Shown here piece after piece: positions 53,460 to 61,042 of a stretch of DNA of 61,042 bases. Both the position numbers and the translations under genes were made by a program. A model generated the notes under the pieces. That model had not been told where the DNA came from. It was given only the letters and a program-made list of their open reading frames with translations, and did no database searches. How positions within the stretch are numbered: the stretch's first letter is position 1; each line of letters starts with the position of its first letter. Source of the stretch: an uncultured Erysipelotrichaceae bacterium (GTDB lineage: Bacteria > Bacillota_I > Bacilli_A > RF39 > UBA660); contig CACWWC010000007.1 of assembly GCA_902764545.1 (NCBI GenBank), forward strand, positions 1-61,042, in the 5' to 3' direction.

Positions 53460-53512
53460 TTTAACACCTACTTTGATATGTGGATTCCCCTTAGTTAGTT
53501 ATTATATCATAC

Positions 53513-53537
53513 AAAAAGCGCTATTTTAATATAGCGT
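53513..53537 (-). terminator. Terminator after the NERD-domain gene
   Basis: CGCTAT and ATAGCG form a stem with a four-base loop and a T run on the minus strand, next to the stop codon at 53537. Confidence 0.78.
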
Positions 53538-54538
53538 TATTGTTTGTTTATTTCTTCTATTATCTTTTCTCCATGAGTTTTAATTTTGATTGGAGTCAAT
53601 GTATTAGCATTTTTTAATTCTTCAATTGTTTTAGGTCTTAATTCAACCAACTTATCTAATTCATCATTAGTGAAGACATAATATGCTGGTATATTCATTT
53701 CATTAGATCTAGTTTTTCTTAATTCAATTAATCTATCTTTTAAATCATCATTTACTTGTGCATTTATATTACTACAATATTTTTCTTTATAATATTCATA
53801 ATAATTAATTTCTTCTTTTGATGATAAATCTATATATGATTGAGCCATTTCCTCCATACCTTTTTTAGATTCAAGATATTCGTCATTACCTCTGTGATCC
53901 AAATCATATTCTATTTGTCTAACTAAAGCATCTGCTCTTAATATTTTATATTTCATTTCTTTTGGAGCTCTATTTGTATTTAGTATAGTATCTTGATTAG
54001 CCGCTACAACCAACACTCTTCTATAGTAATCAAAATTCTTTGAAGCAAAAAATTTCTTTATTGCCGAAGAATTACTTTCCCAAATCTTTCTTATTACTTC
54101 TCTTTGAGCTTCAACTTGTCTCAAAGGAGAATACATACCTTTTTTGATTTTTTTACCATTAATAGTAAATTCTCTAATAAAATCTCCTTTATCGGTCACG
54201 GTGATATTTCCAACTAGGTTTTTACATTCTACATAATAAGTATAAACTGGAGTAATAATAACATAGTCAATTTGAGCAGTTAAATCTTCGTGTTTTACTT
54301 TAATATCTCTAAGTACATACATTCCAATATGTGCTTTCTTTAACTGATATGCGATTTCATTTTCTCCATCAAGACCTTTTTTAACGATAAATAATTCACT
54401 TAATATATCTTCATTATTTGGATATTCTTCATTCAATTTTTTTAAGGCATCATATTTACTTTGCAAGTCACTATTCTCTTTATAGAAAACTGTATCTTTA
54501 AATCTAAATGCATCAATTGCACTATCTATTAATCCCAC
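53537..54538 (-). CDS. NERD-domain protein with HRDC-like C-terminus
   Basis: 333 residues. NERD nuclease-related domain at about 50-170 (DGENEIAYQLKK, DYVIITPVYTYYVECKNLVGNI, with Asp, Glu and Lys in the positions of a PD-(D/E)xK core), a helical middle, and a C-terminal HRDC-like segment (PAYYVFTNDELDKLVELRPKTIEEL). Probably DNA-processing; often found on mobile elements and near defence genes. Confidence 0.82.
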   Translation of the reverse strand: MGLIDSAIDAFRFKDTVFYKENSDLQSKYDALKKLNEEYPNNEDILSELFIVKKGLDGENEIAYQLKKAHIGMYVLRDIKVKHEDLTAQIDYVIITPVYTYYVECKNLVGNITVTDKGDFIREFTINGKKIKKGMYSPLRQVEAQREVIRKIWESNSSAIKKFFASKNFDYYRRVLVVAANQDTILNTNRAPKEMKYKILRADALVRQIEYDLDHRGNDEYLESKKGMEEMAQSYIDLSSKEEINYYEYYKEKYCSNINAQVNDDLKDRLIELRKTRSNEMNIPAYYVFTNDELDKLVELRPKTIEELKNANTLTPIKIKTHGEKIIEEINKQ

Positions 54539-54601
54539 GATATATCACCTATGAATTATTATAGCATAAAATAGGCATTTTTTGGGTATCTAATCATTGT
54601 T

Positions 54602-55063
54602 TTATAATACTAGATTAAGTTTCCATTCTATATATTCTTTATCTGTTATTTCCCCATTAATTCTTTTCTCTCTCATTTTCTCCCATTCCTCTAATCCTTT
54701 TACTACTAATATATTGTTTGCTGTTTTCTTATAAGCATCAATATCAATTGTTAATTTGCTATATGGAAATTGTTCTTCTTCCCACATATGAAAGTATACT
54801 TGCTCAATTGGATCATCAAATTTATAATTCTTTATTGCATTAATACTTACTCCAAAAAGTTCAGCTAGTTGTTCTAAGTTATTAGGTCTTGGACTTCTAT
54901 TATTGCTCTTCCATTTACGATATGTTTCATTTGGATCATCACCTCCCCATCCAAAGAATTCTGCAATGTTTTCTACTGTATATCCATTTAACTCTCTTAG
55001 ATATTCAATTCTTGCTCCTTGTGAAAGATTCTCTAGAATTGGTTTAAAAAAATACTTTTTCAT
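54602..55063 (-). CDS. LSQGAR-type XRE-like regulator
   Basis: 153 residues, paralogue of 45935 and of the truncated 29423 gene. FFKPILENLSQGARIEYLREL at the N-terminus, HTH (TVENIAEFFGWGGDDPNETYRKWKSNNRSPRPNNLEQLAELF), and the C-terminal domain ending GEITDKEYIEWKL. Leader shared with 29717-29941. First gene of the run ending in the serine recombinase. Confidence 0.75.
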   Translation of the reverse strand: MKKYFFKPILENLSQGARIEYLRELNGYTVENIAEFFGWGGDDPNETYRKWKSNNRSPRPNNLEQLAELFGVSINAIKNYKFDDPIEQVYFHMWEEEQFPYSKLTIDIDAYKKTANNILVVKGLEEWEKMREKRINGEITDKEYIEWKLNLVL

Positions 55064-55276
55064 AAATAAAACCTCCCATCATATTTCTTTAAACTTGCTA
55101 ATCACTAACCAATCCCTTTTTATTCTTTTTTTGTTCACCATTTGCCGGACCATAAAAAAATAGCCACCCAAACTATATGGAGACTATCTCTTTTGCTGAA
55201 TTTCACATTTTTAATAGATTTTATAGTATTTATTTATTTCATATTCGATTTCCCCTTTTCTCCTTTATTCCAACGA
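55064..55276 (-). repeat. Leader region shared with the HTH gene at 29423
   Basis: Blocks ACTAACCAATCCCTTTTTAT, TTGTTCACCAT and AGCCACCC occur in the same order as in 29717-29941. Contains no gene. The conservation of leader, HTH gene and terminator together points to duplication of a unit. Confidence 0.6.
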
Positions 55277-55359
55277 AAAAAGAGCTTTTCAGCTCTTTTA
55301 ATTTTTTTGTTATTGTCCGTTTAAACGTCCTATTTTTGTCCCGCTTTAATAGCAGCTTG
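55277..55359 (-). repeat. Displaced ppdK 3' tail, copy 11
   Basis: Hairpin AAAAGAGCT/AGCTCTTTT (55277-55299), palindrome GTTTAAAC, and codons for QAAIKAGQK and TAG (55330-55359). Closest to copy 5. Confidence 0.78.
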
Positions 55360-55562
55360 TTTCTCCCTCAACTCCCCAAGTCGAAATTGCATATCTCCGC
55401 GATGTTACGAGGTCATAACTCATAGTTTCCGTATCGTCTCGTGGGCGAATAGTAATACAGCCGTAAAGTTGCGCGGTCCTTTGTTTTATAACCGCCATCA
55501 AGTTACGTGGGCGATACTTTCAACTATATCTATCATCTCTCCATATTTGTATTACACTGTCA
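55360..55562. other. Unexplained GC-rich segment with repeated GTTRCGNGG
   Basis: About 200 bp without a gene, with clearly higher GC than the surroundings. GTTACGAGG (55404), GTTGCGCGG (55468) and GTTACGTGG (55502) repeat in direct orientation, and GTGGGCGA occurs at 55441 and 55507. Could be a far end of an integrated element, a recombinase arm region, or a structured RNA; nothing decides between them. Confidence 0.5.
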
Positions 55563-55584
55563 TCATAATATCTTAATATTGCGA
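55563..55584 (-). other. 22-bp inverted-repeat cassette site S2
   Basis: TCATAA, ten bases (TATCTTAATA), TTGCGA, 26 bp from the ASCH gene stop. Flanks shared with S1 at 24916. Confidence 0.6.
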
Positions 55585-55610
55585 ACTAATCTATAATTTG
55601 TAATTTATTA

Positions 55611-56000
55611 TTATTTATAGTCATAATCCCAAAGACTTAATTTTCCATTTATAAAAATTGGTTTAATCTTTTCTACATTTTCAATTTTAAATCCGTAACC
55701 ATTCCATTCTGTATGCTTTATTATACTTGAATAAACTAATGGATTTTTTTCTTTTAACATTTTCCTTGCTTCATCATCTATTTTAATACAATCTGTTAGA
55801 CTTACTTTTGCGATTATACAACCAGTTTGGTAATCCAAATTATATTTTTCAAACTTTTTTATCGCCTTTTTGTCTATACTTTTTCCTGCATGAATCAATA
55901 TTTCTCCTCTATATTTAGTTTTCCATGTTCTAAATTCATATTCTTTCAATCCTTCAGCTATTAAAGATGCAAATGGTTGCTTAATTGTTATTACCTTCAT
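55611..56000 (-). CDS. ASCH-domain protein
   Basis: 129 residues: KQPFASLIAEGLKEYEFRTWKTKYRGEILIHAGK is the typical ASCH N-terminus (beta-barrel related to PUA, RNA-binding or nucleic-acid-processing), then GCIIAKVSLTDCIKI. Single-gene cassette between S2 (55563) and the whole site at 56078. Function unknown; some relatives hydrolyse N4-acetylcytidine. Confidence 0.85.
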   Translation of the reverse strand: MKVITIKQPFASLIAEGLKEYEFRTWKTKYRGEILIHAGKSIDKKAIKKFEKYNLDYQTGCIIAKVSLTDCIKIDDEARKMLKEKNPLVYSSIIKHTEWNGYGFKIENVEKIKPIFINGKLSLWDYDYK

Positions 56001-56077
56001 ATTATAATTCCTCCCACAAATTACTATTTATCGCTCCTTATAACCATTATATCATACATTTTCAAAATTTAATTATA

Positions 56078-56099
56078 TCGGAATATTACTATTTTCCGA
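56078..56099 (-). other. Whole 22-bp cassette site with perfect arms
   Basis: TCGGAA, ten bases (TATTACTATT), TTCCGA; all six arm pairs match. It lies between the ASCH gene promoter region and terminator copy 12, at the 5' boundary of the ASCH cassette. The best example of the site in the window. Confidence 0.75.
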
Positions 56100-56104
56100 A
56101 TAAA

Positions 56105-56167
56105 AAAGACTAAATTACTCTAGTCTTTATCCTATTATTTAAATATTTTAGTTTTTTTTGAAGCTTA
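56105..56167 (-). repeat. Displaced ppdK 3' tail, copy 12 (decayed)
   Basis: Hairpin AAAGACTA/TAGTCTTT (56105-56128) and a tail reading ASKKTKIFK-stop (56135-56167) whose expected Gln codon has become TAA. It serves as the terminator of nadE. The most decayed copy, although it is the nearest to ppdK. Confidence 0.55.
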
Positions 56168-56205
56168 TACTGCTACTTACATAAAATAGTTAAATTATAA
56201 TATAC

Positions 56206-58122
56206 CTAATCTAACCAAATTGTATTATCTGCATCACTTGGCATTCTTAGATCTCCTCTTGGAGACACTGATATAGTACCAACTTTTGGACCATCTGGTA
56301 GACAACTTCTTTTAAATTGTTGACTGAAAAATCTCTTAATAAAGACATTTAACCATTTATCAACTATTTCTTCACTATACATACCCTTAAATGTTTTTGT
56401 TGCAATATATTTAATCTTTTTAGGACCAGCCCCATATCTTAAAAAATGATATAAGAAAAAGTCATGTAATATATAAGGTCCTATAACTGATTCTGTTTGT
56501 TGTTTAATATTACCATTACTATCAGGTGGTAATAATTCTGGACTTACAGGTGTATCTAAAATATCTTTTATTGTTTTCTTAGCTGCTTCATTAGTTTCTA
56601 CATCTGCATAATAATTTACAAGATATCTTACTAATGTCTTTGGAATTGATGTGTTTACTGCATACATACTCATATGATCACCATTATATGTACACCAACC
56701 TAAAGCTAATTCTGATAAATCACCTGTTCCGATTACTAATGCTCCTTCTTTGTTAGCAATGTCCATTAATATTTGAGTTCTTTCTCTTGCTTGCGTATTT
56801 TCATAAGTAACACTTCTATCACTTTCACTAATACCAATATCTTTAAAATGTTGTAATGAAGCTTCTTTGATACTTATTTCTTTCCAAGTAACATTGTAGC
56901 TCTTCATTAAATTAATTGCATTTTGATATGTTCTTCCTGTTGTACCAAAACCCGGCATTGTAATTGCTATTAAATTATCATTACTTATTCCAAGTCTCTT
57001 ATATGCATCTATAATTACTAGAAATGCTAGTGTTGAATCTAGACCACCACTTACCCCAATTACACATTTTTTTATATTAGTATGTTTTAGCCTTTTTGCT
57101 AATCCACACGCTTGAATAGTTATTATTTCCTTACATCTTTCTTCTCTCTTATTGTTATCTTTTGGAACGAATGGATAAATATCATAATTTCTAGTTAATT
57201 CCTTATCGTTTCCTTCTATATCAATATCAATAATCCTATAATCAATATCTGGCTTAACTCCCATATAACTAATGTCTTTTATTCTATTATTACTAATTCT
57301 TTGAATATCTACATCTTCATATATATAACTACTTTCAAAATTGAATCTTTCATTTTCTTTTAGAAGACTACCATTTTCATAAATTCCTGCATATCCCCCA
57401 AATACTAGATCAGTACTTGATTCATTTACTCCAGACGACGCATAGATATATGCACACACTGATTTTGCAGATTGATTACTTATTAAACTTTTTCGATATT
57501 CTTTTTTACCAATTATTTCATTTGATGCAGATAAGTTAAATATCATTGTTGCACCAGCTAGAGCTGCATCCGTACTTGGTGTCTTAGGACTCCATAAGTC
57601 TTCACATATTTCTATTCCAAATGTCATATCGTTATTGCTACTATCTCTAAACAATAAATCAACTCCAATAGGAACTTCATGCCCAAACAATTTAATAGTT
57701 TTACTTATTAAAGAATGACTTGTTTTAAACCATCTTTTTTCATAAAATTCATTATAATTTGGAATATATGTTTTAGGAACAATTCCAAGAATTTTTCCTT
57801 TATTAATTACAACTGCTACATTAAATAGTTGGTTATCACACTTTAATGGTATTCCTATTATACTAATTATTTTAGAATCCATTGTTTCTTCTATTATTTT
57901 TTTTAATCCTTTAAGTGCATCATTTAGAAGCACATCTTGAAAAAATAAATCTGCACATGTATATCCAGTAATGGATAATTCTGGTGTAACAACAATATTT
58001 ACTCCTTCCTTTTCCATCTTTTTAATATTTTCAATAATTGTTTTAGAGTTATAAACTGTATTACTAACTTTTAATTCTGGTATTAACGCACCAACTCTTA
58101 CATAACCTAATTCTTTATTCAT
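56206..58122 (-). CDS. nadE: Glutamine-dependent NAD(+) synthetase
   Basis: 638 residues, the two-domain form. N-terminal nitrilase-type glutaminase with Glu in TPELSITGYTCADLFF (near 45) and Cys in GIEICEDLWSP (near 170); C-terminal ATP pyrophosphatase with GVSGGLDSTLAFLV (near 355) and TGDLSELALGWCTYNGDHM. Converts deamido-NAD to NAD in the cytoplasm. Its position directly after ppdK, inside the tail array, is odd for a central gene; it may be cargo of the youngest insertion or original neighbour. Confidence 0.95.
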   Translation of the reverse strand: MNKELGYVRVGALIPELKVSNTVYNSKTIIENIKKMEKEGVNIVVTPELSITGYTCADLFFQDVLLNDALKGLKKIIEETMDSKIISIIGIPLKCDNQLFNVAVVINKGKILGIVPKTYIPNYNEFYEKRWFKTSHSLISKTIKLFGHEVPIGVDLLFRDSSNNDMTFGIEICEDLWSPKTPSTDAALAGATMIFNLSASNEIIGKKEYRKSLISNQSAKSVCAYIYASSGVNESSTDLVFGGYAGIYENGSLLKENERFNFESSYIYEDVDIQRISNNRIKDISYMGVKPDIDYRIIDIDIEGNDKELTRNYDIYPFVPKDNNKREERCKEIITIQACGLAKRLKHTNIKKCVIGVSGGLDSTLAFLVIIDAYKRLGISNDNLIAITMPGFGTTGRTYQNAINLMKSYNVTWKEISIKEASLQHFKDIGISESDRSVTYENTQARERTQILMDIANKEGALVIGTGDLSELALGWCTYNGDHMSMYAVNTSIPKTLVRYLVNYYADVETNEAAKKTIKDILDTPVSPELLPPDSNGNIKQQTESVIGPYILHDFFLYHFLRYGAGPKKIKYIATKTFKGMYSEEIVDKWLNVFIKRFFSQQFKRSCLPDGPKVGTISVSPRGDLRMPSDADNTIWLD

Positions 58123-58181
58123 GATAATCCTCCATTCATTTTAATAGAATATTAATAACATTCATTTTCATTATAACAAAA

Positions 58182-58205
58182 AAAGACTAGATTACTCTAG
58201 TCTTT
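58182..58205 (-). terminator. Terminator of ppdK (reference copy of the island hairpin)
   Basis: AAAGACTAGA and TCTAGTCTTT with a four-base loop and minus-strand T run, six bases after the ppdK stop. All GACTAGA-type hairpins of the island match this one. Confidence 0.9.
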
Positions 58206-58210
58206 ATTGA

Positions 58211-60844
58211 TTATTTAGCTTGTTTTTCTTTGATTGCGGCTTGTGCAGCAGCAAGTCTAGCGATTGGTACTCTAAATGGTGAACATGATACATAATCAAG
58301 TCCAATTGAATTACAGAATTCAACTGAAGTTGGGTCTCCTCCGTGTTCTCCACAAATACCAATGTGTAGTTTTGGATTTACTGGTTTTCCTAATTTAACA
58401 GCTGTTTCCATTAATTTACCTACACCACTTTGATCAAGTCTTGCAAATGGATCATTTTCAAAGATTTTCTTATCATAATAAGCATCTAAGAACTTACCAG
58501 CATCATCTCTTGAGAATCCAAATGTCATTTGTGTTAAATCATTAGTACCGAAACAGAAGAAGTCAGCTTCTTTTGCAATTTCATCTGCAGTTAATGCAGC
58601 ACGAGGAATTTCAATCATTGTTCCTACTTCATATTTTAAATTAGATTTAGCTGCTTTAATTTCAGCATCTGCAGTTTCAACTACTATTTGTTTAACATAT
58701 TTTAATTCTTTAATGTCACAGATAAGTGGAATCATAATTTCTGGTTCAATATTCCAATCTTTATGTTTCTTTTGAACATTAATAGCAGCTCTAATAACAG
58801 CTTTTGTTTGCATCTTAGCAATTTCTGGATAAGTAACTGCTAAACGGCATCCTCTGTGTCCCATCATTGGATTGAATTCATGTAGTGAGTTAATATAATT
58901 TTTAATAACTTCTACACTCTTACCCTGAGCCTTAGCAAGCTTTTTAATATCTTCTTCTTCAGTTGGTACAAATTCATGTAGTGGTGGATCTAAGAATCTT
59001 ATTGTAACTGGATAACCTTCAAGTGCTTCATATAATTTTTCAAAGTCTCCTTGTTGATATGGTAAGATTTTTTCAAGTGCAGCTTCTCTTTCTTCAACAG
59101 TGTCAGAACAAATCATCTCACGGAATGCTGCAATTCTATCTTCTTCAAAGAACATATGCTCTGTACGGCATAAACCAATTCCTTCAGCTCCAAGCTCTCT
59201 TGCTTTTTTAGCATCTGCTGGAGTATCAGCATTAGTTCTAACCTTTAAAGTTCTAATCTTATCAGCCCATTCCATAACACGGCCAAATTCACCTGCAATT
59301 GTTGCATCAACTGTTGGGATTACACCATCATATATATTACCAGTAGAACCATCAATTGAAATATAGTCTCCTTCATGATATGTTTTACCAGCTAAAGTAA
59401 ATTCCTTTTTATCTTCATTCATTACGATATCACCGCAACCAGATACACAGCAAGTTCCCATACCACGAGCAACAACAGCAGCATGTGAAGTCATTCCTCC
59501 ACGAACTGTTAAGATTCCTTGAGAAGCTTTCATTCCAGTAATATCCTCTGGTGAAGTTTCAAGTCTAACTAATACAACCTTTTCTCCTTTTTCATGCCAT
59601 TCAACAGCATCATCTGCAGTGAATACTACTTTACCACAAGCAGCACCAGGAGATGCACCTAATCCTTTACCTGCTGGAGTTGCTTTCTTTAAAGCATCAG
59701 CATCAAATTGTGGATGTAGTAATGTATCTAAGTTTCTTGGATCAATCATTGCTACTGCTTCTTCTTCAGTACGCATTCCTTCATCAACTAAATCACATGC
59801 AATTTTTAATGCAGCTTGAGCAGTTCTTTTTCCATTTCTTGTTTGTAACATGAATAGTTTTCCATGTTCAACAGTAAATTCCATATCTTGCATATCTCTA
59901 TAATGATTTTCTAGAGTCTTGCATACTTCTTTAAACTCTTTAAATGCCTCTGGGAATTTTTCTTCCATTTCAGATATATGCATTGGAGTACGAACTCCAG
60001 CAACAACATCTTCTCCTTGTGCATTTGTTAAGAATTCTCCAAATAAACCTTTTTCACCAGTAGCTGGATCTCTTGTAAATGCAACACCAGTTCCACAGTC
60101 ATCTCCCATGTTACCAAATGCCATTGATTGAACATTTACAGCAGTTCCCCATGAATATGGAATATCATTATCTCTTCTATAAACATTAGCTCTTGGATTA
60201 TCCCATGATCTAAATACAGCCTTAATAGCTCCCATTAATTGTTCTTTAGGATCAGTTGGGAATTCACTACCTATTTTCTTCTTATACTCAGCTTTAAATT
60301 GTCCAGCTAATTCTTTTAAATCATCAGCATCAAGCTCAACATCTTGAGTAACTCCCTTTTTAGCTTTCATTTCATCGATTAATTCTTCAAAATATTTCTT
60401 TCCAACTTCCATAACAACGTCAGAATACATTTGAATAAATCTACGATAACAATCCCAAGCCCATCTAGGATTATTTGACTTTTCAGCAAGTACTTCTACA
60501 ACTTCTTCATTTAATCCTAAGTTAAGAATTGTATCCATCATACCAGGCATAGAAGCTCTAGCTCCTGATCTAACAGAAACTAATAAAGGATTTTCTTTAT
60601 CACCAAACTTTTTGCCAGTGATTTCCTCCATTTTAACAATATACTCATTAATTTGGCTTTGAATGTCTTTATTAATTTCACGACCATCTTCATAATATTG
60701 AGTACATGCCTCTGTTGTAATAGTAAATCCTTGAGGAACAGGTAAACCAATATTAGTCATTTCGGCTAAGTTAGCACCCTTGCCTCCAAGAAGTTCACGC
60801 ATATCTGCATTTCCTTCTTTAAATAAATATACATATTTGTGCAT
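58211..60844 (-). CDS. ppdK: Pyruvate, phosphate dikinase
   Basis: 877 residues, full length. N-terminal nucleotide-binding domain (LLGGKGANLAEMTNIGLPVPQGF), phospho-His domain GGMTSHAAVVARGMGTCCVSG (His near 455) and the TIM-barrel PEP/pyruvate domain with CGEHGGDPTSVEFC (catalytic Cys near 831). Interconverts pyruvate, ATP and phosphate with PEP, AMP and PPi. Last residues are RLAAAQAAIKEKQAK; this 3' end is the source of the island repeats. Start has AAAGGAGG upstream. Confidence 0.97.
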   Translation of the reverse strand: MHKYVYLFKEGNADMRELLGGKGANLAEMTNIGLPVPQGFTITTEACTQYYEDGREINKDIQSQINEYIVKMEEITGKKFGDKENPLLVSVRSGARASMPGMMDTILNLGLNEEVVEVLAEKSNNPRWAWDCYRRFIQMYSDVVMEVGKKYFEELIDEMKAKKGVTQDVELDADDLKELAGQFKAEYKKKIGSEFPTDPKEQLMGAIKAVFRSWDNPRANVYRRDNDIPYSWGTAVNVQSMAFGNMGDDCGTGVAFTRDPATGEKGLFGEFLTNAQGEDVVAGVRTPMHISEMEEKFPEAFKEFKEVCKTLENHYRDMQDMEFTVEHGKLFMLQTRNGKRTAQAALKIACDLVDEGMRTEEEAVAMIDPRNLDTLLHPQFDADALKKATPAGKGLGASPGAACGKVVFTADDAVEWHEKGEKVVLVRLETSPEDITGMKASQGILTVRGGMTSHAAVVARGMGTCCVSGCGDIVMNEDKKEFTLAGKTYHEGDYISIDGSTGNIYDGVIPTVDATIAGEFGRVMEWADKIRTLKVRTNADTPADAKKARELGAEGIGLCRTEHMFFEEDRIAAFREMICSDTVEEREAALEKILPYQQGDFEKLYEALEGYPVTIRFLDPPLHEFVPTEEEDIKKLAKAQGKSVEVIKNYINSLHEFNPMMGHRGCRLAVTYPEIAKMQTKAVIRAAINVQKKHKDWNIEPEIMIPLICDIKELKYVKQIVVETADAEIKAAKSNLKYEVGTMIEIPRAALTADEIAKEADFFCFGTNDLTQMTFGFSRDDAGKFLDAYYDKKIFENDPFARLDQSGVGKLMETAVKLGKPVNPKLHIGICGEHGGDPTSVEFCNSIGLDYVSCSPFRVPIARLAAAQAAIKEKQAK

Positions 60845-60873
60845 TATATGATTCCTCCTTTATCACAATACAT

Positions 60874-60902
60874 AGTATACCAAATTGCTAAAACTGATAC
60901 AA
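60874..60902 (-). promoter_or_regulatory. Promoter of ppdK
   Basis: TTGTAT (60897-60902) and TATACT (60874-60879) with 17-bp spacing, followed by AAAGGAGG and the ATG at 60844. Confidence 0.7.
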
Positions 60903-60953
60903 GAAAAAAATAAATATTTTACCATTAAAAATAGTTATAACTGTAGAACAAAA

Positions 60954-60977
60954 GAATAATTTTCAAATAAATTATTC
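60954..60977 (-). terminator. Terminator of the gene entering from the right edge
   Basis: GAATAATTT and AAATTATTC form a 9-bp stem with T-rich sequence following on the minus strand. It overlaps the stop codon at 60972-60974. Confidence 0.65.
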
Positions 60978-61042
60978 GCTTTGGTCGTCACCGCCCAAAA
61001 TTCCTACTTCATTGAGAAAGTTCTCTTTCTTCTCCATAGGCT
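60972..61042 (-). CDS. C-terminal end of an unidentified gene
   Basis: The last 22 codons read PMEKKENFLNEVGILGGDDQ and SE before TAA. GC is higher than average, as in a conserved gene. The regulator of ppdK often lies next to it in Firmicutes, but nothing here identifies the product. Confidence 0.55.
   Translation of the reverse strand, partial: PMEKKENFLNEVGILGGDDQSE

Noticed and set aside
24916..56099. The 22-bp site as a chromosomal dif site for XerC/XerD
   Set aside because: It has two short inverted arms, but the conserved dif arm sequences of Firmicutes are not present and there are many copies. A distant relation to Xer sites cannot be excluded.
14208..56167. The QAAIK tails as real C-terminal tags or degrons on cargo proteins
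   Set aside because: In the copies checked the frame upstream of the tail hits a stop within a few codons and no cargo gene runs into it, so they are not translated as fusions.
14182..58205. A classical integron or superintegron
   Set aside because: The layout of single genes between repeats is similar, but there is no tyrosine integron integrase in the window, no GTTRRRY core was seen, and the ppdK-tail repeats are coding-derived. I keep the cassette idea but not the integron label.
1..61042. CRISPR arrays, tRNA or rRNA genes
   Set aside because: No regularly spaced short repeats with unique spacers and no tRNA or rRNA signatures were noticed on either strand; the only tandem repeats are in the surface protein gene.

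Overview
The window is about 72% A+T, uses standard-code stop codons, and carries purine-rich ribosome sites, a class B sortase with an NPSTG cell-wall protein, a Bce-type peptide-resistance module and pyruvate,phosphate dikinase. Together these suggest a low-GC Firmicute, probably an uncultured gut Bacilli or Erysipelotrichia-like lineage. No rRNA, tRNA or CRISPR array was seen. Almost everything reads on the minus strand; only TetR (21306), the sortase (28287) and the IS110-type transposase (31393) read on the plus strand.

Region 1 (1-14150) looks mostly like ordinary chromosome: two very large single-pass surface or membrane proteins, an Smr protein overlapping a PfkB sugar kinase, a PMT-family glycosyltransferase, small membrane proteins and lipoproteins, an HD hydrolase, an HTH membrane protein and a PlsC-like acyltransferase. 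Two short GTG-start genes hide in the gaps at 9139-9303 and 9778-9945.

Region 2 (14180-58200) is a 44-kb accessory island ending exactly at the 3' end of ppdK. It is punctuated by at least twelve displaced copies of the last codons of ppdK (reading Q-A-A-I-K-x-K, then stop), nearly all followed by a rho-independent terminator and most of those of the GACTAGA/TCTAGTC type. I read this as a pile-up: elements integrated one after another into the ppdK 3' end, each bringing a replacement tail and terminator and pushing the older ones leftwards. Cargo between copies includes nadE, an ASCH protein, a large serine recombinase with NERD and endonuclease-like genes, MerR/GyrI/TfoX, a TOTE-type primase-helicase with an AbiE toxin-antitoxin pair, a possible ADP-ribosyltransferase, BceRSAB, a transporter operon, AlkD-like repair, a sortase system, MgtA, and a YhhQ transporter behind a probable preQ1-I riboswitch.

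Inside the island a second repeat occurs: a 22-bp site, TCGNAA, ten bases, TTNCGA. In eight places it lies 1-26 bp downstream of a stop codon, and related half-sites lie upstream of cassette promoters, so the layout resembles an integron-like cassette array although no integron integrase is present. The IS110-type element is inserted inside one such site. Its noncoding left end contains stretches resembling both that target and its own right end, as expected of a bridge RNA, and circularising it would create a TTGACA-17-TATACT promoter.

Region 3 (58211-61042) holds ppdK with a good promoter and the tail of one more minus-strand gene.
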